Assembly (NCBI RefSeq): GCF_030463565.1
Contig: NC_134643.1
Span: 121,871,809 to 121,935,808 of the forward strand
Direction of reading: 5' to 3'
Source: Pelecanus crispus
Taxonomy: Eukaryota > Chordata > Aves > Pelecaniformes > Pelecanidae
Length of the DNA stretch: 64,000 nucleotides
Shown here one piece after another: positions 47,526 to 62,100 of this stretch (position 1 is the stretch's first letter; each line of letters starts with the position of its first letter). Made by a program: the position numbers and the translations under genes. The notes below the pieces were generated by a model, which was not told the DNA's origin, searched no databases, and saw only the letters and a program-made list of their open reading frames with translations.

Positions 47526-50500
47526 ACTTTGCTTCTGGAAGGGTTGCAACTTGCTTCACTAACTTAAAGCTCAGCAGTTCCCTCAAGGATAGAATATGCT
47601 TTTTATTTACTTTTCTATTGCAAAAAGTATTTGGGTCGTTTAAAATTTATTAAAACACTTTACCTAGAACAGCCTTTAAAAAGCTAATGGCAGCACTATC
47701 TCAAGCAAGTGTCTTACTGAATCCAGTCATTAGCTTTACCAACTGCCCAGAAATACAGTTTTGCTACCAATAACCAATTGGTCTTTGCTTTCATTTTGAA
47801 ATGGTAGGTGGAAAAGAAACTGTTAATATTGAACAGTCTTGAAATGGTACCTGCCAGTTACCCAGGCATTAGAAAAAAGAGATTTGTGTTTATCATATTT
47901 TATATCAAAGGAAAATGCTGGCAAAACCACAAAAGCAACATCACATTTTTGCACGAGTTGCCTGCTTTCAGCTGGGGCTGACAAAACAGTTTAACAGAAC
48001 CTACAGCCCTCCATGAGGGTCACAGCAGCTTTTCGGTGGGGTGGAGAGGACAGGTGTAGCTCAGCTGGAGCAGACAGAATGGCCACTCGCACTCCCTCCC
48101 CCTTCAGTGGCCTCTGCTCTCTCCACCTCTCCTCACCCGTGGAGCTCCCCCAAACCCAGGTAGAACCAGGCGAAGGTCCACGAGAGGGTGAGGAACCCTT
48201 AGAGCTCCAGGAAGCATGAAGCTGGGACCGCAGAGTCAGGCTGAGGAAGGCAGCGAGGGCTGGAATAGATGTAAGCCTGCATAGCTAGTTGCTGGGCTGA
48301 GGACAACACAAAATTCATTTGAAACTTGAGGAGAAGCTTAGAAATTCCATGTCCCCAAGCAGGCAGCAAAATCTCCTGCAGTGAAGCACTGCCAGAGCAG
48401 CCTTATGCTGCGTTCGGGGAGTGTGGGCTACGCTGTTACCAGAGGGTGGGTGGGTTGGGCTGTGTTAAAAAAGCCTTAAACGCAAGAGACAGACCAAACC
48501 ACCAGGCATATGTTCATATGTTTGTATTGGGGGGGGGGGATTAATCTTCAATTTTTTTAATCTCTGAGATAAAGACTTCTGCAGTTTGCTTTCTGAGCAA
48601 ACTGACTACTAGTGGTGTTGGGCTTGGAAACCTGTCAAGGCGTAAAGTCTGTTGAGTCAGACTGAGTCATGGGCAGATGGAGAAAATGAGGAAAGGCTGC
48701 AGGAACCGAAGGTGCAACATGGACAGAGATGTATCAGAGAACCAAACATTTCCATCAGTCAACTCAGAGGGCCACAAGAGCCTTCCCCTCCCCTCAGGTA
48801 CCCTTACCTTTTGCTAGAGCTGAGGTAGTTCTCACAGGAGGCATGAATCAACTCCCTTGTTGGCACAAGCCCTCCCGCTGCAAATTGGGACAGTTACGTT
48901 TAACCCCACTGCAATCACACGGTATCATCAAAAGACAGTCTGAAGAGGACCCGACCACCTAGATCCATTTTCCTCCTCAAGGATACAGCAACTGGACTTC
49001 GATCATTCCTGCCACGTCCATCTACCCTGAGGTAGAACATCTCTCGTGCAACTGTTCCGCGCTGCCTGCCAGCGCAGTCTGCTCCAGCATCCTCCTCCCT
49101 GACTCATGCCAGACCCGTATCGCCCTGTTTTTCAAGAACCTCTTCCCTACAAATGGATTCCAAGGGGATTTCTGAAAGACGTGAATACTCCCATTCGTAA
49201 CAACTGGTTCTTTCACTAGTTGCACTGGAATATGACTCAAAGTACATAACCACTGAAAAGACTTTGTTTTTTTTCCCCCTTTCAAATTACCTGGAAATGG
49301 AAAGCATATAGTTTGAAATATATAAACAGTAATAAACAAAATGCAAAATGCAAGCCTATCTTACAGTACCTAACTTGGGAGGGAGCGGGGGAGAGCGAAA
49401 TGCATTTCCTTCTGTGACATTTCCATGCGTACCCATTTCAAGGTCCTTCCAGTGCTTTGCTCTCCGCAGCGAGCACTTTATTTCCCCTTCCCCCAGAGGC
49501 CTTCCCTGTGTGCCCTGCAGCATTCACGGATGGTCGAAATGCTGCACCTCACAGTCGACAAAGCGCGACCCAAATCAGCTCATCCTGCTGGTTCAAAGAC
49601 ACAGCTGACTTCTATAACAACGTCACCCCGAACCACTACCCCCACAAAAGCCACATCCTTCTGCCCGGTCGCTCGCGCTGCGTGAAGTCCTCTCCTGCTA
49701 ACGTGTCTGATGTCCCCGTCTGCGCACCGGCACTGGCAGCCCGTCGCCGAGATCCGTTTCAAATCCCGAGGAGCCCCACCTGCCGCTCAAGCTGTACCTG
49801 GCCTGCGCACCAGGTACAACAGGAAGCGCTACGTTCTTCTGGGCTGCTGACTTCACTGAGTTCTTGTGAATTTTGAGTAAAAGGCTCAAAAGGTCTGTCC
49901 TGGCAATGACTCCTGTGAGGGCAGCCCCGACCGCTGGGCCCACTGCAGAGCGCTCTGGAGCTTCATCCACACGGTTCTCATCACAACAGCAAAGTGAGTA
50001 ACTTGTGCTAAACTGTAGAAACTCCTCGTTTTAAAACGTAGGCCCACGTACAGAGCAAGTTTTCCATTCCCAAATGCTCTCCACAATTTATTTTAATCAA
50101 GCTTAATTTCTTAAAATAGTGACTCTCCATCTATTTAATTTCTTAAAATGCACTTTGAATATGTTGGCAGTAATTCACACACACAAATCATTCGACTGCT
50201 AACTGTCTATGGCTTTTAAAGACATTTGACCATTATTTCCAGGAGGACTTCATAATAACCTTTGAATTGCCACATTACTAGAATACATTGAAGCTCAGAG
50301 GCGGTGAGAGATTAAGCCTTATTTTTAAAAGCTCCCACATGCACAGCTACATTCCCTTTACTGATAAGCACATACAAGCTATTTATCTTTCACATGACAG
50401 GCTAGTAGCTTTAAATTGTCAGTTCATTTGCATTCTTTTTCTGTTTCTGTTCCCAAAACTACCATTTAAAAAAAAAGAAAAAAAAAATGCGTATGAACAC

Positions 50501-51169
50501 TCCTCTCCTCCAACCTGGAGTATTTTGGTAATAGCAGCATTGGAGATACTAACAAAACATTACAAGCTAGGGAGAAAGTACTCACTGCTGGGCCTTTCTG
50601 AGTACTTAAGGCCATCAGAAAATCATCATTTGAATATGAACCCTTAGGCTGGATTCATGCACAATTGGTCAGGATTTAGATGCCCTACTGTAAGGAAAGC
50701 AAGCCAACATGCGTAACTGGCCCTAGTCGTAGACACGGTCTCCTGATACAACTTTCCACTTCTATAGGACCGTGCAACTCATTAGCTAAAGCCCGCTATA
50801 GGCTTGAAAGTTATCCTTCTTATTTCAGCAGGGACAAAACTGCATTCAGAAATCACTATTTCCATCCAGAGAGAAATACCGAGGTGTGCAAATAGCTGTT
50901 TAAGCATAAGTAATTTCGCATGCCTGTTTGCATCTGCTGTACCTACTTCTAGAATCAGATCTCACTCAAGAACCACTCTTCCAACTGGCAGAGCTTCAAC
51001 ACATGATCTGCTCCTGCAGGTACCACAGCTACACAATTTATTTTTTTAAGCAAACATGGGCAAAGGGCATGTGAAAGGCCACTGCAAGGCACACAAGTGC
51101 ACACCCAAAAACACTCTGGGCTTGCAACTTGTTGGAGAGTGTGTAACAACTGGGTTGAGGCATTTAGGA

Positions 51170-51420
51170 TTTGGGTTTTGTTACTTTAGTAAGGGATCGG
51201 AAGGGGCGATGCTACACCACGTTACATAGCTGGATGCCTACCCAGCCACTGTCTCACTCCCCCTCACCGGGACAAGGGGGAAAATGGGATGAAAAAGTTC
51301 ATGGGTCAGGATGAAGATATGGAGATTGCTTACTGATTACCATCATGGGCAAAAGAGACTCAGCTTGGGGAAAATTAATTTATTGCCAATTAAGTTAGGT
51401 TTGGGTAGAGAAAATACATT
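51170..51420. mobile_element. LTR-retroelement-like remnant
   Basis: The sequence around CCCCCTCACCGGGACAAGGG, AAGTTCATGGGTCAGGAT and AGACTCAGCTTGGGGAAA followed by TTAATTTATTGCCAATTAA resembles the long terminal repeat of a common avian endogenous retrovirus group. No internal gag, pol or env sequence is visible, so it would be a solo LTR fragment. The call rests on memory of the motif set. Confidence 0.4.
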
Positions 51421-52924
51421 TCTGCATTGCTGTCCTTAGGCTGATTGAATGGTCTTGCCCAATTTCTTTAATTCACACAAGCAAATCATACTACAAAACA
51501 CTCTTAGATGTGCTCAGTCCCTCAAGACAGCTGAAAAACTCCTTCCTTATATGTCATGAGTATCTTTTTTTCCAGTTAGTTGACATAGAAAGACATCTAT
51601 CATTTTGGAACTCCTTTAGTTTCATTTTGCCTAGGTTTTTTTTTGGTTTAGTTTGGGGTTTTTTTAAGTAAAATAAGGGTTTTTTCATTGCAAAGAAGAT
51701 TTCCTGATGTCAGACCCTAGGGATTTTATATGACACAAAAGTTAGCCTCTAATGGGCTTGCAACTTTTTCAAGAAATACTTGTTATTTTTAAATCAAGTC
51801 TTGATATAGGTATTATGGCTTCTTTAGAACAAGACTATTTATATGTAGAAGCAATCCTCATTATTTGCATCTCATGGTTTTTTATTTAAAAAACAAAACA
51901 AATTAAATAAACATCACAAGGAGTGTGCATTTCTGATTTTTTTCCCTGTTCAGAATTTGTACAAAGTACCTAGGCACAGCACATATTCATGAGTCAAGCT
52001 AATAAATCCTGTTTTACATTTCAAAGGTTCAAGTTCAGGCTCTGCATGTTTGCATATCTGGAATGGTATGTTAAACTGCCCTCAAGGCCACATTCAAGAA
52101 ATATTTATCAGATTTCACAGAGAATTTCCAATAAAAAACATGTATAATCAATGAGCAGCAAGTCATTTGGGTTTTAGTTCCATCTCTCATCTTTTCAAAG
52201 CGGAGAGAAGATGGGCCTTTGTTGCAAGCCCCAGTAGTGGTGATGGTCGGGGCTTTTTTTAATTAAAAAAAAAAAAAAAAACACCACAAAAAAACCCAGA
52301 AACGAGAATAAAAACAGATCAGCTCCAATAAATGGCATTTGAAAGCATTTATAATTTAAAACCAAGAAGAATCCCAGATCATCATTACTCCAGTGTTCAG
52401 TCTTCTATTCATACTGGTTTTGGTATCATCTATCATGAAAGAAACTGGGTTCTTCAAGAAATAGTAAATCATTGTGGCTAAACCTCTGACTACTCATTCT
52501 TTGCACTCACACCACATTGTGGTGAAGTTCTGCAGTCTTTTTTCCCCATCTTATATTGGAGAGAGGATGGATTTTAACTACATGGGGACTGAAATACAGT
52601 CCGGAGGCAATGTACCAATCAGTCAGTTTTGGTTCTCCAGCAAGTTAAAAATGCCTGTAATAAAAATGATATAAATAACATTCAGTGTCCCACACTGTTC
52701 AAGAAAAGGGAAATTATAGCTTTAATGTTCCACTGAGAGATGATGAATACAATTTCCCCCCTCTGAGTTTGCACACAGTAATAAAATATTGATCTTAATG
52801 ACAAAACAAGTTAGATTTGTATGGAGAATATACAAATGTTCTCCTGTTGTTCAGGAGGGTTTCATGGCTCGCAGCAACGATGGCAGAGCGTGCAACATTA
52901 AAGATTAAGTGTCAGTTTGCTGAA

Positions 52925-53130
52925 TTAATGCCCCAATGTAGCCAAGTAAAGGGTTTTGCAAAGAGGCACAATAGTTTCTTCTCCTTGTTTATGAGTTTCC
53001 AAGTCATCATCGTTTAATTTATCATCTGTACTGCTGCAGATCAATTTGACATGGGTTATTAACATATCTGGCTCCTGTGCTCCAAGCCATATGTCCCCAA
53101 TGTAAACAGAAGTCAGGAATACACAAACAG
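52925..53130 (-). CDS. URB1: URB1 terminal coding exon
   Basis: 67 codons, from [20 protein letters not shown] to [11 protein letters not shown], ending TAA at 52927-52925. Acceptor TTCTTCCACAG. ATTAAA- and AATAAA-like signals on the minus strand near 52.72 and 51.88 kb could end the 3' UTR. Confidence 0.85.
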
Positions 53131-56100
53131 CTGTGGAAGAAAAATCAGAGAAAAATCAGAACAGACGTTCTTCTACTTCCACATAGTGATACAAAACCAA
53201 ACCATTTTACCTCCAGACCTATGTTTTAAAATAGTTTCCTAACTCTCTTCCTAGATGGAAAATTTGTGGGGTTTTGCCCATGCAAAGCCAATGATCCTCC
53301 TCACGCTAAGCAATGAAAACAGTTTCTTGTTAGCACAACCTTCTGACCTCTCTAAATAAAAAAAGTCTGAAATCTGACCTGTGGCTTCTGCTATCAAATG
53401 GTAACACTAAACAGCATATGGATCAGAACCCATACCCACATGGACTCATTTGTTGCAGACTGTTTTTCCCCTTGGAATTCTATTTTTTGTACCTCGCTGA
53501 CCTCCACTGTAGTCCTAGAAAGGAAAGTTTCTTTGAGAGAGTATGACCGTTGTACTATCAGAGACACCTACAGCGGGACCCTATTCTGTGCTACCAACCC
53601 CCGTGCCCATACCACCAAAGACATACATAGCTTTTACTTTCTAAAGTTATGAGCACCAACGGACGTGGGAAAACTTCAAAGTGTTTTGATGAATTAAAAC
53701 AACCATGGAACTACCTACTTTCTACCATCGCCACCTTGTTACATGAGTGAAAAGACGAGTTACCTTTCTTGTTTGCATCCTCTTCCGTCATTGCTGACAG
53801 GCACAACGTTTTTACAAGTTCGTGAAAGCTGTTGCTGGTCAGGCCCTGAGCATCCATTAGGCGAAGCATGATTGAACTGAACAAACAGAGCTCTTTAAGG
53901 AGCCCGGCTGTCCCACTGCCGGCCTCACAGACCCGGGTGTAAAACTTGAAGATGTTGTTTCTCAATGTCTCATCCCTGAGCATCTCCTGCACTACCGCTG
54001 GCTGTGGCAAGATGCAATTCTGTAGCCACTGCAGAGTTAATGAAACATTTTGCACATTGAGGCTGTGCTCAACCATGGACTTTACCAGCCATTTAGTTAC
54101 TACATAAGTGGACGCACAGGTAAGACTGTCTGTTTCATCCACAAGGTCAGCAGATTTGAGGGGCTCCCCTCGATGGTTGGCAGGCAGCGCTGGGAAAACA
54201 GGCTCCCAGTGGGCAAATATGGAATTCAGATGATCTCTGCATTTCTCCAGCTCGGAGACTTTCAGGTCTGCAGCAGTGTCGTCTTCCCTCTCTATCTCAT
54301 TCTTTTTCCGAATGTGATGATATGCATGAGATGAGGCTTGAGATTTGTTCTTTTCTTTAATATTTTCTGTAAGAAGAAAAACACCACCAAAACAAACATC
54401 AGCTACTCCAAAGGATTTTCTTGGTACAAAATTACGCAAAAAAGACGGCATCGTGTGTTGCTGCAGTTGCTAAAGGGACAAGTACTAGCCTCATTTAGCA
54501 GCCTAACTGAGCCTATGCAATTCAGAGCAAATGGCTACAGGCAGCTCCCAGGCCAAAACACTTCTCTGAACGGAATCGCCTAACGTTGAGGCGAGCGATA
54601 ATGCCACCCAGGCCCCGGCCCACAGCCCAGCGAAGCCAAGGCAGTATTCCAGAGGTCCATGAGATGCGGTTTTGCCAGTAAGGCTACGCTATTTACGCCA
54701 CCTCATGAGAGATGCTCAAGCCGCTATTCTCTGGGCTAGCGGAGGCACAGCACACGCCTGCCCACGGAAGGAGATACCAGCACAGCTGGGTGGCTTTTGA
54801 ATGGCGCAGGCTAAGGCAGCGAAGTCTGCCTTCCGCCAGCACAGCCGCATCCTGGCTGAGTGTTTGGCTGGCGAGGCGCTGTCAACCAAGGGCACGTGAA
54901 TTTTTCACACCCCAAGGGAAGAGACAGGCAGCCGAACTTTGTAATGCAGGGCTGCCCTCCATTAGATGCTGCCTGCGTCACAGGAGCAGCAAAGCTCCCG
55001 AACGGCAACAGCACTTTGCCGCCACCATACTGCGCAGAGCATTTCACGGCAATTTGCTTTCAAGCAGTCACTGAGAACATCATCAGAAGTTTCAATTATG
55101 TTGCACCCTGCAGCTTAAAATCAACCAAATGCATTTCAGTATTTTTTCCCCAGGGGGCTGTGGGGGATGGGGGCAACTCCTGAAAACATAACCTCAGAAA
55201 CAAAATTTCAGATAAGGAACCGTTTTTGTGACTGCTTTATAAGCTCCTGAGACTTGGAGCAACAGATTTTTTTTAAACCTCATATATAGTAAGTTGCAGA
55301 TGTCACTATAAGTCTCTAAAAATCCTCAGAAAGACACTAAAACGGTATGAAGGACTTCAGAAAAACTAAAGCTTACACAGTATATCTCTTAAATACAGTG
55401 ATACTTTAAAAACTAGTTTAACTGATACAGAACACTTAAAGAAACCCATAGAAGTTTATTATGTGCACCAAGAGCAGTTGTTGTATTTGCAAGAATCCAG
55501 CGTTGTTTAACACCTCCCACTACAAAGTTCCTTCTACATTTTATTCACAGAGGTAACAAGAGAGAAGTCATACAAGTCCAAATGTATTTTTGCTCTCTTC
55601 CAACACTGATGACAATAAGAAAAATTAACTATTTCATTTTCATTTGCTTCACTGCTAGTTTTTACTCACATTTCTCTTTGAGATCCCTCATCCACACTCA
55701 GAATGGTTCAAGTCTTTGAGCACAAAGCCTCCAAGCACCGTTTCATTTAAGAATATAATTTTTCAAAGCCTGACTCTAGACATGCAACTAAGTTTCATTT
55801 TAAAGCTCTTTCCCTTTTTAAAACTGTATTTCTAAAAAGCTTCTGGAATTGTGTTAAAGTTAGAAATCACTACAATAAAGACCTGAAAAATGGCTTTCCA
55901 TTTCCGTTCCTCCTCCCCCAAGCTTTATCAGATCATCTGACGAAAGTTATTAATACTTCTTCCTATAAAGTTTTCCTCACTTGTATGGTTAGCTTATAAC
56001 GGCCTCAACAGTATTACTTTTCTGAAATATTTTAGTACTTACTAAGTAATTCTTTGATTTGGTATTTCTGAGCAAGAGTCTGCACATCCTCTTGCAGTTG

Positions 56101-59100
56101 CAGGTCTTTTCCAGTGACGCTCCACTTATGCAGCAGCAGCAGGATCTCTTTGTTTGAGAGAACGCTGTCATTCACAGTGAACCGGCCCATTTCTTTGAAG
56201 GCCTCAACAACTATAGCACGATATTGCAGCACAGAATTGAGCGTACTGAAAAACTGAGTCAGTTTGGCTAGATCTAAATTAGTCCTATGAAAAGAAAACA
56301 AAAGTGCATGCTAATTAATAAAATAAGTAGAGGTTTTTTCTCCTTACAGTCTCTTCCTAGAGTTTTCTCCTGCAGTTCTCTAGGCATATACTTTTGTTTC
56401 TCAGGATGCCAGTTATAATTAGTTTCATTCCCACTGAATCCCCAGGGCTTCCCTCCATTAGTGTTTGGTAGAACAGACCATGAAACGTATTACCCTCCTG
56501 CCTGTAAATAGCAAAGACAGATAGCACACAAGCAAGAGGCCAGAAGTCCAGAGGTTTACTTACACTTTTATTTTGCATGAGCTTTCAAAATTTTGAGGAA
56601 ATAAAAATAAACGTAGCTTCTCCAGGCTGTGGCAATACTTGGCTGCACAAAGAGCTGCAGGTGCTATGACGAACCCAAACAGAACTGGTTACCCATTTGC
56701 TTTCTACTATCCCTGCTGCAACTGCTGTGCTTAGACAGGGTGCTCCAGATCTGGAGAGGAGAGACTGACCCCTTCTTAACATTGTCGTGTTGAATTTTGC
56801 ATGGTTTCTCCTCGTACAATTTGCAGGCACAGTACAGACACAGAAAGAGTCTAAAGCTTAGGAGAGTATGAAAGATCCTTGCAGCAAATAGCATTGCTAA
56901 CTGCAGGCTCTAATTCAGCTGGAAAAAGGTAAAAACATAGCAGCTTAAAAATGGCCAATAATTAAGGATGTAGAACTTGACAGTAACTGTGCATCAGTTG
57001 TTATTTTATTCCAATACACCTAAACAGCTAAATCTTCCTGTCAAATGAATCTCATCAAGATTCACTACTCAACATTCAAACTGAAGGGGAAAAAAACCAA
57101 TAAACTACCAGAGATCAAGAAATTCTTCTGTCCTTAATAAATTTCAAACTGGACAGAGGATGACATGCAAATTGATTAAAAGAGAAAAAAAAAAAAAAAA
57201 AAAAGGACTTACCGAATATGTTTGATTAATATGATCAAAACATACAGAAATTCATTTACAAGCTGAATTGGAAGAAACTTCCTGTTCTCCTGGGACTGAT
57301 TCTTGCTTTCTCTCTTGCCTCCTAAATTTGTTAGCCACAGAGTATGGAGTAAGGAAATAATTTTATTTAACAGCTTGTTTTCCAGAAACCTGAAAAAACA
57401 AAAAAGAGAAGCAAACACCCATTGGAAGGCAGATCCTAACCAGGAACCAGTCCATCACCTAGAAGGCACCATATTCTAGTGCACTTCTGCAGCCGTGAAT
57501 GCAACAGGTGCCTCTCAGCCAGGCCCCATCAGGGCATGACAGCGCACCCCTTTGAAGCCCCAGCCACACAGAGGCCCTGGTTACTGCCCTCCTTGTCACG
57601 CTGCAGCTGGGGAAACATAGTAGTGTACACTTTCCACAGAGCACAAGAGCTCTCAATCCCCAGGTGTAAGAAATCAGGCAAGGAAGGGAAGAGACTGGCA
57701 TGGCTGAATCAAGACCTGCTGGTCAAACTAAAGGGCAAGAAGGAACGGCACAGGCAGTGGAAGCAGGGACAGGTATCCTAGGAACAGTATAGGGACATTG
57801 CCTGGTTGTGTAGGTATGGGGTCAGGAAGGCCAAGGTGTGGATGGAGCTGGCAAGGGATGCAAAGGATAATAAGAAGGGCTTCTACTGGTATGTCAGCTA
57901 GAAAAGGAAGGTCAAAGAAAGCGTACCCCCTGTGATGAGCAAGACTGACAAACTGGTAACAACTCACAAGGAGAAGGCTGAGGTACTCAACAACTTCTTC
58001 ACCTCAGTCTTCACTAGCAACCTCTCCTCCCACACCTCTCAAGTAGATGGACCGCAAGACAGGGACTGGGGGTGCAAAGTCCCTCCCACTGTAAGGGAAC
58101 ATCAGGTTCATGACCACCTGAGGAACCTGAATACACATAAGTCTGTGGGACCTGATGAGATGCATCCCAGAGTCCTGAGGGAATTGGCTGATGTAGTTGC
58201 CAAGCCACTCTCCATGATATTTGAAAAGTCATGGCAGCCAGGTGAAGTCCTTGCTGACTGGAAACAGGGAAACACTGCACCCATTTTTAAAAAGGACAGA
58301 AAGGAGGACCCTGGGAACTACCAACCTGTCAGCCTCACCTCTGTGCCTGGGAAGATCATGAAGCAGATCCTCCTAGAAACTATGCTAAGGCACATGGAGG
58401 ACAGGGAGGTGATTCGAGACAGCCAGCATGGCTTCACCAAGGGCAAGTCCTGCCTGACCAACATAATGGCGTTCTAAGATGGAATGCCTGCATCAGTGGA
58501 CAAGGGAAGAGCTGTCATCTGTCTGGACTTCCGTAAGGCCTTTGACGCGGTCCCCCACAACATCCTTCTCACTAAATTGGAGAGATACGGATTTGATGGG
58601 TAGACTGTTCAGTGGATGAGGAATTGGTTGGATGGTCGCACCCAAAAAGCAGTGGTCAACGCTTAATGTCCAGATGGAGACTGGTGACAAGTGGTGTCCC
58701 TCAGGGGTCCATACTGGGACCAGTGCTGTTTAATATCTCCATCAATGACATAGACAGTGGGATCAAGTGCACCCTCAGCAAGTTTGCAGATGACACTAAG
58801 TTGAGTGGTGCGGCTGACATGCCTGAGGGATGGGATACCGTCCAGAGGGACCCGGACAAGCTCAAGAAGTGGCCCCATGTGAACCTCATGAGGTTCAACA
58901 AGGCCAAGTGCAGGGTCCTGCACATGGGCTGGGGCAATGCCCAGTACCAATACAGGCTGGGGGATGAAGGGATTGAGAACAGCCCTGTGGAGAAGGATTT
59001 GGGGGTACTGGTGGATGAAAAGCTGGACATGACCCAGCAATGTGTGCTCGCAGACCAGAATGCCAACCGTATCCTGGGCTGCATCAAAAGAAGTGTGGCC

Positions 59101-62100
59101 AGCAGGTCGAGGGAGGTGATTCTGCCCCTCTACTCTGCTCTGGTGAGACCCCACCTGGAGTATTGCGTCCAGGTCTGGAGCCCCCAGCACAAGAAGGACA
59201 TGGACCTGTTGGAGCAGGTCCAGAGGAGGGCCACAAAAATTATCAGAGGGATGAAACACCTCTGCTATGAAGAAAGAGGGGCTGAGAGAATTGTGGTTGT
59301 TCAGCCTGAAGAAGAGAAGGCTCTGAGGAGACCTTATTGCAGCCTTACAGGCCCCCTTTAAGTACTGAAAGGAAGATGAGGACAAACTTTTCAGCAGGGC
59401 CTGTTGCAATAGGACAAGGGGTAATGGTTTTAAACTGAAAGAGGGTTGATTTAGACTAGATATAAGGAAGAAATCTTTTATGATGAGGGTGGTGAAACAC
59501 TGGAACAGGTTGCCCAGAGAGGTAGCAGATGCCCCATCCCTGGAAACGTTCAAGGTCAAGTTGGATGGGGCTCTGAGCAACTTGATCTAGTGAAAGATGT
59601 CCCTGCTCCCTGGGCGGGTTCGACTAGATGACCTCTAAAGGTCCCTTCCAACCCAAAGCATTCTGTGATTCTATGATCAGAGCCCTGCATGAGACTAGTG
59701 ATTTCTAACTTGCATCTTTCATTACACAGCTCTGCCAGGTATTCCATTACATTGCAATCATTGCCACCACTTCCTTAAAGCAGTTACTGTTCAAGACAGC
59801 TTGGTTCCTTATTACTTGAAGTCTTAGGGACATAACAGCAATGTTTACAGCACAGTATCAGGAGCCGTATTTACTTGGTTATTCTAAAGGCGGGGGGAGG
59901 ACCAATCTCATTTTTGTACAGAGGATGCAAGAATACTTCTCTAAAGTACAACCACAAAGTAAGTATTGGGTGCCAGAGGCAAAATCCAGGCTTTTTCACT
60001 TCCAAATGTACCAAATTGTACCAAAGAGAGGTGTACAACAGAGGAGCAGTACTGGGAACCTGTTCAGGCCAGCCAGTCTCACTGTAGATGATTCTGAAAC
60101 CTTGCTTGAACCTGCCAGGGGAATCTATGCAAAAAAGATTCTGCGTGTGTGCGTGCACACACGTGCATGCATATGTGTGTGTGCACATGGGTGCATATAT
60201 GTGAGGGAGAGGCAAGGGGAGGAGGAAGGAGTGGGAGGAGAAATGTTATAGACAGCTCAAATTAATTATTGTGCCAATTACTGTGTAGGAGGTCCTATGA
60301 CAGGATATGAATTGTGGGTATTTGAAATGAAAGTCACATATGCTAAAATAAGGTGCCATTTTGTTTTCTAAGTTTTTCAAGAAAGCATTATCAAAAACAT
60401 GAAGTGCCCCCCCCCCCCCCCCCCCCCATCCCTCGTACTCCAACCTGAAAGCATCTTAATTTTGGTTTTAGAAACACAAGGGAATGCTTCGGAGTTCAAC
60501 AAGTTCTGGCAGTATAGCCCTAGGTGCCAAATGTCACAACTGCTGACAGGCCATCTCCATACCTGTCACCCTTTCATACTCAGTTGCATAATTATTCTAC
60601 TGTGGACAGTAAAATTGTTCCCTTTTCAGTAGTATTTCCCTAGTTACCTTTTCTCTAAGATGTGCAGTATCCAGGTTAAGAGGCTGTGATCTTGTATCAG
60701 CTCATAGGCAGCTCTGGTGACATGGGCAGCATTTTGTAGTATCTCCAGAATACGACTCTGAAACAGAAAATATAATTTGTTCTTTTACAGAATTAGAATA
60801 TAGTTAGGATCTAATTATTATCAATCTTTCAGAAGGATATAATTAGCAATCTGACTGGTATCTGGCATCTGATCAACTTGAAGTTAAAATGCACTACCAA
60901 ATACCACATGTTTGTAGCAACCCCAGGGAAGAAAAGACATTCTCTTTTCAAGGCTTCATACACACAGATGCTACTCTTAAAAGGAAGTCTTAAGGTAGCA
61001 AGGCAATGTTCTCTTTTTGTCCAAGATTTTGATACCTAACTGAGATTCTTTCAACAGACTGGATTTCTCAGGGTGGATGCTTATGAACATGAGAGCTTCT
61101 GGCATGTGAGTTTTCTTCCTGCTAAAGCACTGTACAGGTAACATGCTGGTTAGGGAATAAGGAGACCTAAAAAAGCAAAGGCCCTGACCATATGAGCAAA
61201 ACTGCGGTATCTGCAATATTTTCCATGAAGCAATAGAAATATGACTAGAGCCAGGCCACCATTTGATGAAACTGAGTGAGGTTCCATGATGGCAGGGACT
61301 TGTTCCAATTCTAGGGCACAAGGATGTGACTCTGGTTTAGACATAAGCAATTATTTCCCCCTCCATACATACACAAAATCAACAAGGAACAGATTTTCAA
61401 GAGGGCAAGGGATAAGTCAACCGCTCCCTTCTGCTTTGTATGTGTGTAAGATCTCCAAACCATGCAAATGGTTGTGGTTTTGGGTTTGTTTTTTTTTAAT
61501 TGAACATGAGCCAGCAGTGTGCCCAGGTGGCCAAGAAGGCCAACAGCATCCTGGCTTGTGTCAGGAATAGCGTGGCCAGCAGGAGCAGGGAGGTGATTGT
61601 CCCCCTGTACTCGGCGCTGGTGAGGCCGCACCTGGAATACTGTGTCCAGTTTTGGGCCCCTCACTACAAGAAGGACATTGAGGTGCTGGAGCGTGTTCAG
61701 AGGCGGGCAACGAAGCTGGTGAAGGGTCTGGAGCACAGGCCTTATGAGGAGCAGCTGAGGGAACTGGGGTTGTTTAGTCTGCAGAAGAGGAGGTTGAGGG
61801 GTGACCTTATTGCTCTCTACAACCACCTGAAAGGAGGTTGTAGTGAGGTGGGTGTTGGTCTCTTCTCCCAAGTAGGTAGCGATAGGACAAGAGGAAGTGG
61901 GCTCAAGCTGGGCCAGGGGAGGTTTAGGTTGGATATTAGGAAAAACTTCTTCACGGAAAGGGTAGTCAAGCATTGGAACAGGCTGCCCAGAGAGGTGGTG
62001 GGGTCACCATCCCTGGAAGTGTTCAAAAAACGGGTAGACGTGGCACTTTGGGACATGGTTTAGTCTAGTCTACCCTTAACTGGTTTAGTGTGGACTTGGT

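Larger units (their letters stand above)
46806..52924. other. Interval between MRAP and URB1 3' ends
   Basis: The two genes converge here. It holds the likely MRAP and URB1 3' UTRs, an LTR-like remnant at 51.2 kb, and a slightly GC-richer patch at 49.4-50.0 kb whose open frames on both strands I could not tie to a gene. Confidence 0.5.

Noticed and set aside
49886-50035. Alternative last exon of URB1 on the minus strand
   Set aside because: The phase would fit, but the acceptor is poor and the URB1 frame already ends with an in-frame stop at 52925 after a well-supported exon.
58663-59580. Minus-strand ORF of 305 codons
   Set aside because: It is the antisense of the decayed CR1 reverse transcriptase region; similar antisense frames oppose the other CR1 copies at 13.1-15.4 and 61.3-62.0 kb.
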